This document shows positions 6,377-14,984 of a DNA stretch of 38,620 nucleotides, piece by piece. The position numbers and the translations under genes are program-made. Source of the stretch: an uncultured bacterium (GTDB lineage: Bacteria; Bacillota; Clostridia; Oscillospirales; Butyricicoccaceae); assembly GCA_905215125.1 (NCBI GenBank), contig CAJMOV010000001.1:1-38620 (forward strand). Reading direction: 5' to 3'. The stretch's first letter is position 1; each line of letters begins with the position of its first letter. The notes beneath the pieces were generated by a model. It was not told the origin of the DNA. It made no database searches and saw only the letters and a list, made by a program, of their open reading frames with translations.

Positions 6377-7684
6377 CTACAGGTTAAACCACGCCTTCAG
6401 GCCGGGATATTCCGCTATCTCGCCGAGCTCTTCTTCAATGCGCAGAAGCTGGTTGTACTTAGCGACGCGGTCAGTGCGGCTGGGGGCGCCCGTCTTGATC
6501 TGTCCGGCGTTGAGGGCGACCGACAGGTCGGCGATGGTGGTGTCCTCCGTCTCGCCGCTGCGGTGGGAAATGACGGCGGTATAACCGGCGCGGTTGGCCA
6601 TCTTGATGGCGTCCAGCGTCTCGGTCAGGGTCCCGATCTGGTTGACCTTGATGAGGATGGAATTGGCCACGCCCAGCTCAATGCCGCGGCTGAGGCGCTG
6701 GGTATTGGTGACAAACAGGTCGTCGCCCACCAGCTGAATTTTGTCGCCCAGCGCGTCGGTCAGCATCTTCCAGCCCTCCCAGTCCTCTTCGGCCATGCCG
6801 TCTTCAATGGAGATGATGGGGTATTTTTCCGCAAAGGTTTTCCACATCTTGACCATCTGCTGGCGGGTCATCTTCTTCTGGGCCTTGGGCAGCAGGTAAT
6901 AGCCGCCGTCCTCGTCGACATACCATTCGGACACGGCGGGATCCATGGCGATGCGGAAGTCGTCGCCCGGCTTGAAGCCGGCCTTTTCAATGGCTTCGAC
7001 AATGACCTTCAGCGCGTCCTCGTCCTTCTTCAGGTTGGGGGCGAAGCCGCCCTCGTCGCCGACGGCGGTGGCCAGGCCCATGCCGGCCAGGATCTTCTTG
7101 AGGTTGTGGAAAACCTCGGCGCACCAACGCAGACCCTCGGCAAAGCTGGGAGCGCCGACCGGCATGACCATAAACTCCTGGATGTCGACGTTGTTGGTGG
7201 CGTGCGCGCCGCCGTTGAGAATATTCATCATGGGCACGGGCAGCGTCTTGGCGTTGCAGCCGCCGACATAGGCGTACAGCGGCAGGCCGATAGCTTCGGC
7301 TGAAGCCTTGGCGCAGGCCAGCGAAGCGCCCAGGATGGCGTTGGCGCCCAGACGGGATTTGTTGGGGGTGCCGTCCAGCGCGATAAGGGCCTTGTCAATG
7401 GCGACCTGGTCGAGGGCGTTGAGACCGACCAGCGCGTCGGCGATTTCCGTATTGACGGCGGCGACGGCTTTGCGCACGCCCTTGCCCAGATAGCGCTCCT
7501 TGTCGCCGTCGCGCATTTCACAGGCTTCAAAAATACCGGTCGAAGCGCCGGAGGGTACAGCGGCGCGGCCCATGAAGGTGTCGCGGCCGTCGTCGACGTA
7601 AACCTCCACCTCGACAGTGGGGTTACCGCGGCTGTCCATAACCTCGCGGCCGACCACGTCAATAATTTCAATCAATTTTTTCAT
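6377..7684 (-). CDS. eno: Enolase
   Basis: 435 aa, full length for a bacterial enolase, which converts 2-phosphoglycerate to phosphoenolpyruvate in the cytoplasm. Visible hallmarks are the N-terminal REVMDSRGNPTVEVEV and GAVPSGASTG-type loop (here AAVPSGASTGIFEA), the GDEGGFAPNL loop, metal ligands in SIEDGMAEEDW and LVGDDLFVTN, and the signature ILIKVNQIGTLTET with the catalytic Lys. SHRSGETEDTTIADL follows. The start has AAGGAG 10 nt upstream. It is the last gene of the minus-strand operon pgk-tpiA-gpmI-eno, 56 nt after gpmI. The last ~16 codons are duplicated downstream. Confidence 0.98.
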   Translation of the reverse strand: MKKLIEIIDVVGREVMDSRGNPTVEVEVYVDDGRDTFMGRAAVPSGASTGIFEACEMRDGDKERYLGKGVRKAVAAVNTEIADALVGLNALDQVAIDKALIALDGTPNKSRLGANAILGASLACAKASAEAIGLPLYAYVGGCNAKTLPVPMMNILNGGAHATNNVDIQEFMVMPVGAPSFAEGLRWCAEVFHNLKKILAGMGLATAVGDEGGFAPNLKKDEDALKVIVEAIEKAGFKPGDDFRIAMDPAVSEWYVDEDGGYYLLPKAQKKMTRQQMVKMWKTFAEKYPIISIEDGMAEEDWEGWKMLTDALGDKIQLVGDDLFVTNTQRLSRGIELGVANSILIKVNQIGTLTETLDAIKMANRAGYTAVISHRSGETEDTTIADLSVALNAGQIKTGAPSRTDRVAKYNQLLRIEEELGEIAEYPGLKAWFNL

Positions 7685-7740
7685 ACCTATCTATCTCCTT
7701 TATTTGGTTATCCTGTTTGTCCGGCCCGGCGGCCGCGGTT

Positions 7741-9246
7741 TCATACCAGAAGGGAACGGCCGCCCATCTCCTTCGGCTGCGGGATGCCCAGCAGTTCCAG
7801 CATGGTGGGGGCGACGTCGCACAGCGCCCCGTCGCGGATTTGCCGGCTGCCGCCGCACAGGATGATGGGGACGGGGTTGGTCGTGTGGGCGGTAAAGGGC
7901 GCGCCCTGCGCGTCCCGCATCCTGTCGGCGTTGCCGTGATCGGCAGTGACCAGCGCCTGCCCGCCGGCGCGCAGCACAGCGTCGACCGTCCTGCCGACGC
8001 ACTCGTCCACCGTTCTGACGGCGCGCACAGCGGCGTCAAACACGCCGGTATGCCCTACCATGTCGCAGTTAGCCAAGTTCATGATGATGACGTCATACCT
8101 GCCCGATTCAATGGCGGCGACGCATTTGTCGGTCACCTCGACGGCGCTCATCTCCGGCTGCAGGTCATACGTCGCCACCTTGGGGGAGGGGACGAGGATT
8201 CGATCCTCGCCGGCAAAGGGCTCCTCCCGTCCTCCGTTGAAGAAGAAGGTGACATGGGCATATTTTTCCGTTTCGGCGATGCGCAGCTGCGTCATGCCGC
8301 GCTCGGCGACTACCTGGCCCAGGATGTTGTCAAGCGACTGGGGGGCAAAAGCGATATGAACGCCCGGCATGGCGGCATCGTACTGCGTAAAACATACGAA
8401 ATACGGGGCAATGCAGCCACCCTGCCGCGCAAAGCCGTCAAAGCCCGGGTCGACAAAGGCATACGACAGCTCGCGCGCCCGATCGGGGCGGAAGTTGAAG
8501 AAGATGACGCTGTCGCGCGCAGTGACGGGGGCGTGATCCGGCGTGACAAAGGGCTTTACAAACTCGTCGGTCACCCCCGCGGCATAGGACGCTGCAACGG
8601 CGGCGGCAGGGTCGCTTTCTACGCTCGCCTGCCCCAGGGCCATGGCCTTGTAGGCAAGCTCGACGCGATCCCAGCGCTTGTCGCGATCCATGGCGTAATA
8701 CCGGCCCATGACGGATGCGATGCACGCCCCCGTTTCGCGGCACATCTCCTGCGCGCGGGCGACAAAGCCGGCCCCCGACGTCGGCGCGACGTCGCGCCCG
8801 TCGAGGAAGCAGTGCAGGTAGGTTTTGGCCCCCTTGCTTCCGCACAGGCGCAAAAGGGCGCTTAAATGCTCGATGTGGCTGTGCACCCCGCCGTCAGACA
8901 GCAGGCCGCACAGGTGCACTTTGCCGCCCTTTTCCTCCGCCGAGCGCAGGGCCTCCAGCAGCACGGGGTTTTTGTCAAAGCCGCCGCTTTCAATTTCCCG
9001 GGAAATCCGGGTCAGCTCCTGGTAGACGACCCTGCCGGCACCCAGATTGGTATGTCCGACCTCGCTGTTGCCCATCTGTCCGTCGGGCAGACCGACCGAA
9101 AGGCCGGAGCATTGCAGCAGGGCGTGGGGGCAGCGGCCCAGCAAATCGTCGATGCGGGGCGTCCCCGCGACCGAGATGGCGTTGTCCGGCCCGGCGGGCG
9201 CTGTACCGAAGCCATCCATAATGAGTAACAACAGGGGTTTTTTCAT
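7741..9246 (-). CDS. gpmI: 2,3-bisphosphoglycerate-independent phosphoglycerate mutase
   Basis: About 501 aa, the usual length of the cofactor-independent, manganese-dependent enzyme that interconverts 3- and 2-phosphoglycerate. It belongs to the alkaline-phosphatase superfamily. Metal ligands and nucleophile are visible: MDGFG at residues 10-14, the phosphoserine motif GQMGNSEVGHTNLGAGR with Ser 61, HCFLDGRDVAPTSG, and near the C-terminus NLANCDMVGHTG and VTADHGNAD. Two ATGs exist. The one at 9252 is only 2 nt from GAGG, whereas the one at 9246 is 8 nt from it, so I take 9246. It lies between tpiA (36 nt upstream) and eno (56 nt downstream). Confidence 0.97.
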   Translation of the reverse strand: MKKPLLLLIMDGFGTAPAGPDNAISVAGTPRIDDLLGRCPHALLQCSGLSVGLPDGQMGNSEVGHTNLGAGRVVYQELTRISREIESGGFDKNPVLLEALRSAEEKGGKVHLCGLLSDGGVHSHIEHLSALLRLCGSKGAKTYLHCFLDGRDVAPTSGAGFVARAQEMCRETGACIASVMGRYYAMDRDKRWDRVELAYKAMALGQASVESDPAAAVAASYAAGVTDEFVKPFVTPDHAPVTARDSVIFFNFRPDRARELSYAFVDPGFDGFARQGGCIAPYFVCFTQYDAAMPGVHIAFAPQSLDNILGQVVAERGMTQLRIAETEKYAHVTFFFNGGREEPFAGEDRILVPSPKVATYDLQPEMSAVEVTDKCVAAIESGRYDVIIMNLANCDMVGHTGVFDAAVRAVRTVDECVGRTVDAVLRAGGQALVTADHGNADRMRDAQGAPFTAHTTNPVPIILCGGSRQIRDGALCDVAPTMLELLGIPQPKEMGGRSLLV

Positions 9247-9282
9247 GCGCATTACCTCAAATCCCCGCCCAATAGGGCGGCA

Positions 9283-10059
9283 CTACTGGTTGGCGGCGTC
9301 TATAATGGCGGAAAGCTGCTCGATGCTTAAGCTGGCGCCGCCGATCAGCCCGCCGTCAATGTCCGGCATGGATAAAAGCTCGGCAGCATTTTTGGGGTTC
9401 ATCGACCCGCCGTACAGGATGGAAATGGATCGCGCGATACGTGCACCGTACAAGCTGCGGATACACTCGCGGATGATATGGGCGACCTCGCCCGCCTGCT
9501 CGGCGCTCGCCGTCCTGCCGGTGCCGATGGCCCAGACGGGCTCATAGGCGATGACGACGCGGCGCATCTGCTCGGGCGCGACGCCGTGCAGAGCCATTTT
9601 GACCTGGGCGCGCACCCAGTCAAACGTCACGCCCTGCTCGCGCATTTCCAGGCTTTCGCCCACGCAGACGATGGGCCGCAGATTGCTCGACAGGGCGGCC
9701 AGGACCTTTTTGTTGACCTGTGCGTCGGTTTCAGCAAAATACTGCCGGCGCTCAGAATGACCGATGATGACGGCGCGGGCCCCCGCTTCCTCCAGCATGG
9801 CGCAGGAGATTTCGCCGGTATAGGCCCCGCTTTCGGCAAAATGGACGTTCTGCGCGCCCACCTCAACGCGGGCGCTTTTTCCCTTGGCCCCGCGGGTGGC
9901 CGCGGCAAGGTGCGTAAAGGGGACGCACACCACGATGTCGCACCAGCGCGCCGCGGCGGCCTTTTCCCGCAATTCAGCAAAATAGGCGCGGGTCTCGCCG
10001 ATGCCCATGTTCATTTTCCAGTTGCCGGCGATAATTGCTTTTCTGTAACGTCTGTTCAT
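9283..10059 (-). CDS. tpiA: Triosephosphate isomerase
   Basis: 258 aa (beta/alpha)8-barrel enzyme interconverting dihydroxyacetone phosphate and glyceraldehyde 3-phosphate. Catalytic residues are all present: Lys 15 in AGNWKMN, His 101 in IIGHSERRQ and Glu 173 in AYEPVWAIGTGRTA. The phosphate loop is YGGSMNPKNAAEL followed by DGGLIGGASL. The start has AAGGA 7 nt upstream. It sits 79 nt after pgk and 36 nt before gpmI in the glycolytic operon. Confidence 0.98.
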   Translation of the reverse strand: MNRRYRKAIIAGNWKMNMGIGETRAYFAELREKAAAARWCDIVVCVPFTHLAAATRGAKGKSARVEVGAQNVHFAESGAYTGEISCAMLEEAGARAVIIGHSERRQYFAETDAQVNKKVLAALSSNLRPIVCVGESLEMREQGVTFDWVRAQVKMALHGVAPEQMRRVVIAYEPVWAIGTGRTASAEQAGEVAHIIRECIRSLYGARIARSISILYGGSMNPKNAAELLSMPDIDGGLIGGASLSIEQLSAIIDAANQ

Positions 10060-10138
10060 ACACGATTCCTTTTGCTTATTTTGATCCCCCGGCCCGCGGA
10101 CAGGGGAAGCCCCCTTCTCGTTATGGCCGGGTTGCCCT

Positions 10139-11326
10139 TTATTTATCCATCAGGCAGTCGACGCCGGGCAGGACGCGGCCCTCCAGAAACTCCAGGCTGG
10201 CGCCGCCGCCGGTCGAAATATGGGTGACCCGGTCGGCAAAGCCCAGCTGCTCGACGGCGCTGGCGCTGTCCCCGCCGCCGATGATGGACACCGCGCCCGA
10301 CAGGGCGACGGCGCGGGCGACGGCCCGCGTGCCCTCGGCAAAGACGGGCAGCTCAAAGGCCCCCATCGGCCCGTTCCAAACAATGGTTTTGGCCTTTGAC
10401 ACGGCGGCGGCGAACAGCTCGCGCGTGCGCGGGCCAATATCAAAGCCCTCAAACCCTTCGGGGATATGCCCGGCCTCGAAGGTGGCCGTCTCGGTGTCGT
10501 TTGCAAAGGCACGGCCGGCGACAATGTCGACGGGCAGCAGCAGCTCGACCCCCTTCTGCTTTGCTTTATCCATCACGGCTTTGACCATATCCAGCTTGCT
10601 CTCGTCGCACAGCGAGCTTCCAATCTCCCCGCCCAGCGCGCGGCTGAAGGTGTACGACATGCCGCCGCCGATGAGGACGCTGTCGCACTTGTCCAGCAGG
10701 CTGTCGATGAGGGCCAGCTTATCGGCCACCTTGGCACCGCCCAGGATGGCGACAAAGGGGCGATCGGGCTTTTCCAGTGCCGCGCCCATGACCTCAATTT
10801 CCTTCTGCATCAGAAGCCCGGCGACAGCGGGAAGGAAGGCGGCGACCCCCGCCGTCGAAGCGTGGGCGCGGTGGGCTGCGCCAAAGGCGTCGTTGACGTA
10901 AAGATCGGCAAGCGACGCCAGCGCGCGGCTGAAATTCTCGTCGTTTTTTTCCTCGCCCGCTTCAAAGCGCAGGTTTTCCAGCAGAATGGCCTGTCCAGGC
11001 TGCACGGCGGCGGCCAGCGCCCGAGCGCTTTCCCCGACGACATCCTGCGCCAGAGCAACTTCCCGGCCCAGCAGAGCGCTTAAACGCGCGGCGACGGGCG
11101 CAAGGGAATACTTGGGGTTGACCTGCCCCTTGGGCCGGCCCAGGTGGGAACACAGGATAACAGCCGCCCCTCCATCCAGCAGCAGGCGGATGGTCGGCAG
11201 TGCAGCGGTGATGCGGGTGTCGTCGGCGATGACGCCATCCTGTACAGGAACGTTGAAATCACAGCGCACGAGGACTTTTTTCCCGGAAAAAGCGACGTCA
11301 GTCACCGATTTCTTGCCGAGGCTCAT
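10139..11326 (-). CDS. pgk: Phosphoglycerate kinase
   Basis: 395 aa, full length. It makes ATP from 1,3-bisphosphoglycerate. Hallmarks are KKVLVRCDFNVPVQDG near the N-terminus, the substrate-binding CSHLGRPKG, AILGGAKVADK in the middle, and the C-terminal nucleotide-binding WNGPMGAFE and IIGGGDSASA motifs. The open frame extends to 11410, but the start is the ATG at 11326: the conserved sequence starts there and AAGGAG lies 9 nt upstream. It is the first gene of the operon, behind the promoter at 11382. The usual partner gapA is not next to it. Confidence 0.97.
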   Translation of the reverse strand: MSLGKKSVTDVAFSGKKVLVRCDFNVPVQDGVIADDTRITAALPTIRLLLDGGAAVILCSHLGRPKGQVNPKYSLAPVAARLSALLGREVALAQDVVGESARALAAAVQPGQAILLENLRFEAGEEKNDENFSRALASLADLYVNDAFGAAHRAHASTAGVAAFLPAVAGLLMQKEIEVMGAALEKPDRPFVAILGGAKVADKLALIDSLLDKCDSVLIGGGMSYTFSRALGGEIGSSLCDESKLDMVKAVMDKAKQKGVELLLPVDIVAGRAFANDTETATFEAGHIPEGFEGFDIGPRTRELFAAAVSKAKTIVWNGPMGAFELPVFAEGTRAVARAVALSGAVSIIGGGDSASAVEQLGFADRVTHISTGGGASLEFLEGRVLPGVDCLMDK

Positions 11327-11353
11327 GGCATACAGCTCCTTATCCGTTTTACA

Positions 11354-11374
11354 CCGCCGGAAATACGCGGCGGC
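11354..11374 (-). promoter_or_regulatory. Short hairpin in the pgk leader
   Basis: 6-bp inverted repeat CCGCCG/CGGCGG around an 8-nt loop, between the pgk promoter and its ribosome site. There is no T-run, so it is not a terminator. It may stabilise the 5' end of the glycolytic mRNA. Confidence 0.4.
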
Positions 11375-11381
11375 TTTGTTG

Positions 11382-11410
11382 ATTATATAGCAAAATGGGG
11401 GGCAAATCAA
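11382..11410 (-). promoter_or_regulatory. Sigma-A promoter of the pgk-tpiA-gpmI-eno operon
   Basis: On the minus strand TTGATT (11405-11410), a 17-nt spacer, then a perfect TATAAT (11382-11387). It lies about 55 nt upstream of the pgk ATG and is the only good promoter seen for this operon. Confidence 0.78.
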
Positions 11411-11460
11411 GCCAAAAAGCCCTTTTTATCCCCTGAAAAATTCTGCTTTAGCCGGCCCCG

Positions 11461-11922
11461 TTACCGTATATCCGGGAAATCGAGCTGCCGCAGCGCCTCG
11501 TAAACGACAACGGCCACCGAATTGGCAAGGTTGAGGCTGCGCGCATCCTCCCGCATGGGGATGCGCACGGCCCGTTCAGGGCAGGCGAAAATCATCTCCT
11601 CCGGTAGCCCGCGGGTCTCCTTGCCGAACATCAGGTAATCACCGTCGCGGTAACGCACGTCGCAGTGGCGCTGGGCGGCCTTTGTCGTCGCCATCCACGG
11701 CTGCGCGCCGGGGTTTTGGCGGTAAAAGGCTTCCAGATTGGGGTAGACGGTCAAATCGACCATGGGCCAGTAATCCAACCCGGCGCGTCTGACGTGTTTC
11801 TCATCAACGGAAAACCCCATCGGCTCGATAAGATGCAGCCGTGAGCGCGTCGCCGCGCAGGTGCGGGCAATATTGCCAGTATTCTGCGGGATCTCCGGTT
11901 CGAGCAGGACGATATTGAGCAT
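11461..11922 (-). CDS. trmL: tRNA (cytidine(34)-2'-O)-methyltransferase, SPOUT family
   Basis: 153 aa, the compact size of TrmL, which methylates the wobble ribose of tRNA-Leu isoacceptors. Family hallmarks are NIVLLEPEIPQNTGNIARTCAAT at the N-terminus, HLIEPMGFSVDEKHVRRAGLDYW, and the SPOUT knot motifs LMFGKETRGLP, VRIPM and SLNLANSVAVVVYEALRQ. The start is the ATG at 11922, with GAGG 8 nt upstream, rather than the longer frame to 11955. It is transcribed divergently from tdh. Confidence 0.94.
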   Translation of the reverse strand: MLNIVLLEPEIPQNTGNIARTCAATRSRLHLIEPMGFSVDEKHVRRAGLDYWPMVDLTVYPNLEAFYRQNPGAQPWMATTKAAQRHCDVRYRDGDYLMFGKETRGLPEEMIFACPERAVRIPMREDARSLNLANSVAVVVYEALRQLDFPDIR

Positions 11923-11943
11923 GTGTTGTTCACCTCGGGCAAT

Positions 11944-11972
11944 ATCATACTCCAACCCCGCCCGGCGCGCAA
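11944..11972 (-). promoter_or_regulatory. Possible promoter of trmL
   Basis: On the minus strand TTGCGC (11967-11972), a 17-nt spacer, then TATGAT (11944-11949). The predicted leader is about 15 nt. The -35 is weak. Confidence 0.45.
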
Positions 11973-12138
11973 GCTTTTTGATGTCTTTTTATACAGGACA
12001 AATCAGCCTGTTTTTATCCGCTATTTTCCCTGATTTTGTCTTTTTACATCAGACATTCATATTGTTTTTTTATCCCATATATCCCTGTCAAAAATGCAAA
12101 AAATATGCTGTTTTCTTCAAAAATCCCGCATTTTCTGC

Positions 12139-12166
12139 TTGCAATTCTACACTCTTGTGATACAAT
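12139..12166 (+). promoter_or_regulatory. Extended -10 promoter of tdh-kbl
   Basis: TTGCAA (12139-12144), a 16-nt spacer, then TACAAT (12161-12166) preceded directly by TGA, an extended -10. The tdh start is about 47 nt downstream of the expected transcription start. Confidence 0.6.
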
Positions 12167-12219
12167 CAGATCAACAAACGCTCTGCGCATCAAATCTGAA
12201 CAAACAGGAGTTGAGGCAA

Positions 12220-13272
12220 ATGGCAATCCCCACCATGATGGACGCCCTTGTCAAAACCGAACCGGGCAAGGGCCTTGTTCTCAAGCAGGTCCCCGTGCCG
12301 GAGGTCGGCCAGGGTGAGGTCCTCATCAAAATCCACAAGACCGCCATCTGCGGCACCGACGTTCACATTTACAACTGGGACCCGTGGAGCCAGAAAAACC
12401 TGACCCCTCCCGTCGTCGTCGGGCATGAATACGTCGGGGAAATCGCCGCCCTGGGCGCCGGGGTGACGGGGTATTCCATCGGCCAGCGCGTCTCGGGCGA
12501 AGGGCACATTGTCTGCGGCCACTGCCGCAACTGCCGCGCCGGCAACGGCCACTGGTGCAAGCACACCAAGGGCGTCGGCGTCCAGCGCGACGGCGCCTTT
12601 GCCGAATACCTCTGCATCCCTGCAACCAATGTCGTCCCCATTTCCGAAGGCCTGTCGGAGGACGTCGTCTCCTTCTTCGACGCCTACGGCAACGCCACCC
12701 ACACCGCTTTGATGTTCGACGTTGTGGGTGAGGACGTTTTAATCACCGGCGCCGGCCCCATCGGCATCATGGCGGTAGCCATCGCCCGCCACTGCGGCGC
12801 GCGCTCGGTCTTTATCACCGACGTCAACCAGTACCGGCTCGACCTGGCCAAAAAGATGGGGGCCACCGAGACCGTCAACCTCAAGACCGACAACATTGAA
12901 GAGCTGATGAAAAAGCACAGCATTGTTGAGGGCTTTGACGTCGGCATGGAAATGTCGGGCAACGGCGCGGCGCTCAACCAGCTTTTGGGCCTGATGCGCA
13001 ACGGCGGCAAGGTCTCCCTGCTGGGCATCGCCGGCCCCGGCACCGTCATCGACTGGAACGACGTCATCTTCAAGGGCCTGACACTGCAGGGCATTTACGG
13101 CCGCAAGATGTTCGAGACCTGGTACAAGATGGGCGCCATGATCGACGCCGGTCTGGATCTGACCCCCCTTATCACCCACCGTTTCCACTACACCGATTTT
13201 GAAAAGGGCTTTGAAGCCATGAACTCCGGCAATTCGGGCAAGGTCGTCCTGGACTGGACGAGCAAAAAGTAA
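12220..13272 (+). CDS. tdh: L-threonine 3-dehydrogenase, zinc-dependent
   Basis: 350 aa medium-chain dehydrogenase that oxidises L-threonine to 2-amino-3-ketobutyrate with NAD+. Catalytic zinc ligands are Cys 44 (AICGTDVHIYNW, also the Tdh substrate motif) and His 69-Glu 70 (VVGHEYVGE). The structural zinc site is Cys 99, 102, 105 and 113. The Rossmann motif is GAGPIGIMA. TGVGVQRDGAFAEY-type sequence and MFETWYKM agree with Tdh rather than a general alcohol dehydrogenase. I use the ATG at 12220, where homology begins and GGAG sits just upstream. It is followed 28 nt later by kbl, the next enzyme of the pathway. Confidence 0.96.
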   Translation: MAIPTMMDALVKTEPGKGLVLKQVPVPEVGQGEVLIKIHKTAICGTDVHIYNWDPWSQKNLTPPVVVGHEYVGEIAALGAGVTGYSIGQRVSGEGHIVCGHCRNCRAGNGHWCKHTKGVGVQRDGAFAEYLCIPATNVVPISEGLSEDVVSFFDAYGNATHTALMFDVVGEDVLITGAGPIGIMAVAIARHCGARSVFITDVNQYRLDLAKKMGATETVNLKTDNIEELMKKHSIVEGFDVGMEMSGNGAALNQLLGLMRNGGKVSLLGIAGPGTVIDWNDVIFKGLTLQGIYGRKMFETWYKMGAMIDAGLDLTPLITHRFHYTDFEKGFEAMNSGNSGKVVLDWTSKK

Positions 13273-13300
13273 ACCGAGACAGGAAAGAGGAGGAATTGTT

Positions 13301-14482
13301 GTGAAGGAAGCACTGAAAATTTTCCAAAACGAACTGGAAGGCATTCGAGACGCCGGCACCTTTAAGGACGAGCGCATCATCACGACCCCGCAAAAGGCCC
13401 GCATCGACACGACCAAAGCCAAAAACGTGCTCAACATGTGCGCCAACAACTATCTGGGCCTGTCCAACAACCCCGACCTGATTGCCGCCGCCAAGAAAAG
13501 CTATGACGAATGGGGCTTCGGCCTGTCCTCCGTGCGCTTTATCTGCGGCACGCAGGATATCCACAAGCAGCTGGAAAAGAAGATCTCCGATTTCCTGGGC
13601 ATGGACGACACCATCCTCTATTCCTCCTGCTTCGACGCCAACGGCGGCCTGTTCGAGACCCTGCTGGGACCGGAAGACGCCGTCATTTCAGACGAGCTCA
13701 ACCACGCCTCCATCATCGACGGCGTGCGCCTGTGCAAGGCCAAACGCCTGCGCTATAAAAACAACAATATGGACGACCTCAAGGCCCAGCTGGAAGCCGC
13801 GAAGGACGCGCGCATCAAGCTGATCGCCACCGACGGCGTCTTTTCCATGGATGGCTATATCGCCAACCTCCAGGGCATCTGCGACCTGGCCGACCAGTAC
13901 GGCGCCCTTGTCATGGTGGACGACAGCCACGCCGTCGGCTTCATGGGCGCGCACGGCCGAGGCACGCCGGAGCACTGCGGCGTGATGGATCGCGTCGACA
14001 TCATCACCGGCACGCTGGGCAAGGCCCTGGGCGGCGCCAGCGGCGGCTATACCTCGGCCCGCAAGGAAATCGTCGACCTGCTGCGCCAGCGTTCGCGCCC
14101 CTACCTCTTCTCCAACACACTGGCTCCGGCCATCGCCGCAGCGTCCATTAAGGTCTTCGATATGCTGAGCCAATCGACGGCGCTGCGCGACAAAGTGCAC
14201 GAAAACGCCCGTTACTTCCGCGCCGAAATGGAAAAGGCCGGCTTTGACCTGCTGCCCGGCGAGCATCCCATCGTCCCCGTCATGCTGTACGACGCCAAGA
14301 TCGCCAACGAGTTCGCCCGCCGTATGCTGGAAAAGGGGGTCTATGTCGTCGGCTTCTGCTATCCCGTTGTCCCCAAGGGCCGCGACCGCATCCGCACCCA
14401 GATTTCCGCCGGCCACAGCAAGGAAGACCTCGACTTCGCCGTCCAGTGCTTCAAAGAAGTCAAGGCGGAAATGGGCATCTAG
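13301..14482 (+). CDS. kbl: Glycine C-acetyltransferase (2-amino-3-ketobutyrate CoA ligase)
   Basis: 393 aa PLP enzyme of the alpha-oxoamine synthase family. It splits 2-amino-3-ketobutyrate with CoA into glycine and acetyl-CoA. Visible features are NMCANNYLGLSNNP, the GxGSxxxRFICGTQDIHKQLE region, the DDSHAVGFMGAHGRGTPEHCGV segment and the PLP Lys 241 in TGTLGKALGGASGG. The start is GTG, 7 nt after AGAGGAGG. With tdh it forms a two-gene threonine-to-glycine operon, closed by the terminator at 14565. Confidence 0.97.
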   Translation: MKEALKIFQNELEGIRDAGTFKDERIITTPQKARIDTTKAKNVLNMCANNYLGLSNNPDLIAAAKKSYDEWGFGLSSVRFICGTQDIHKQLEKKISDFLGMDDTILYSSCFDANGGLFETLLGPEDAVISDELNHASIIDGVRLCKAKRLRYKNNNMDDLKAQLEAAKDARIKLIATDGVFSMDGYIANLQGICDLADQYGALVMVDDSHAVGFMGAHGRGTPEHCGVMDRVDIITGTLGKALGGASGGYTSARKEIVDLLRQRSRPYLFSNTLAPAIAAASIKVFDMLSQSTALRDKVHENARYFRAEMEKAGFDLLPGEHPIVPVMLYDAKIANEFARRMLEKGVYVVGFCYPVVPKGRDRIRTQISAGHSKEDLDFAVQCFKEVKAEMGI

Positions 14483-14559
14483 ATTATTTTGCCGCTGTCC
14501 CCGCGAAGCTCACCGCATTCGAGCTTTTGCAGGGATCCCTTTCCCAAGCCTATATCAAT

Positions 14560-14594
14560 AAAAAAAGCAAGGCGCCCCGCCTTGCTTTTTTATT
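14560..14594. terminator. Bidirectional terminator between kbl and the Moco operon
   Basis: 8-bp stem GCAAGGCG (14567-14574) / CGCCTTGC (14578-14585), flanked by an A-run on the left and a T-run on the right. It can therefore stop transcription from both sides. It marks the end of kbl and of the long minus-strand operon. Confidence 0.85.
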
Positions 14595-14982
14595 CCAGAG
14601 AAAACTCTCCCGTAACCAAAACCGAGCGCCCGTCGCCCTCCAAGGCATCAACGCAAACGCGATACCTTCCAGGCCCCAGTCCATCAAACGCGGCCAGGCT
14701 GTACGTCCGCCGTGTACCGGCGCGCGCCGTCAGACCGATGTCATACCATAGCTTGTCCGGCCCGGATATGGCCATCCATCCATCTGCTTCCATTCGCTCA
14801 AGGCGCCAGGCTTCCCCGATGGAAAAGCTCCGCCACGGCGCGGCGCGCCAGACGCCGGTGATCTCCTGCGTACCGGCGGGGTAAACGTCCCTTTCCATCT
14901 CAATCCGCGGGGGCGCGAAATGCCACCCTGCCAGCGCGCACAGCACGACGAGCGCAAATGCGAAAGGCAGCCCCTTCTTCAT
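14590..14982 (-). CDS. Small exported Ig-like protein at the tail of the Moco operon
   Basis: 130 aa. The N-terminus (MKKGLPFAFALVVLCALAGW) is a signal peptide or membrane anchor. The Cys in it does not fit a lipobox. The rest reads like one bacterial Ig-like (beta-sandwich) domain: an ERDVYPAGTQEITGVW start, GEAWRLERMEADGWMAI in the middle and the closing L-G-P-G-R-Y-R-V-C-V. I recall similar segments from the Big_14-type domain, but this is not a firm assignment. Its ATG is 2 nt after the stop of the zinc-ribbon gene and lacks a good ribosome site, so translation is probably coupled. It is the last gene before the terminator. Its role is unknown. Confidence 0.72.
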   Translation of the reverse strand: MKKGLPFAFALVVLCALAGWHFAPPRIEMERDVYPAGTQEITGVWRAAPWRSFSIGEAWRLERMEADGWMAISGPDKLWYDIGLTARAGTRRTYSLAAFDGLGPGRYRVCVDALEGDGRSVLVTGEFSLE

Positions 14983-14984
14983 CG

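Noticed and set aside
6069..6584. 171-codon plus-strand frame spanning the eno end and the hairpin region
   Set aside because: Its two similar segments (PGYSAISPS) simply reflect the duplicated enolase end read on the wrong strand.
11411..11440. AAAAAG-CC-CTTTTT near the end of trmL as a terminator
   Set aside because: The stem is too short and AT-rich to be convincing, and it lies upstream of the pgk promoter rather than at a clear transcript end.
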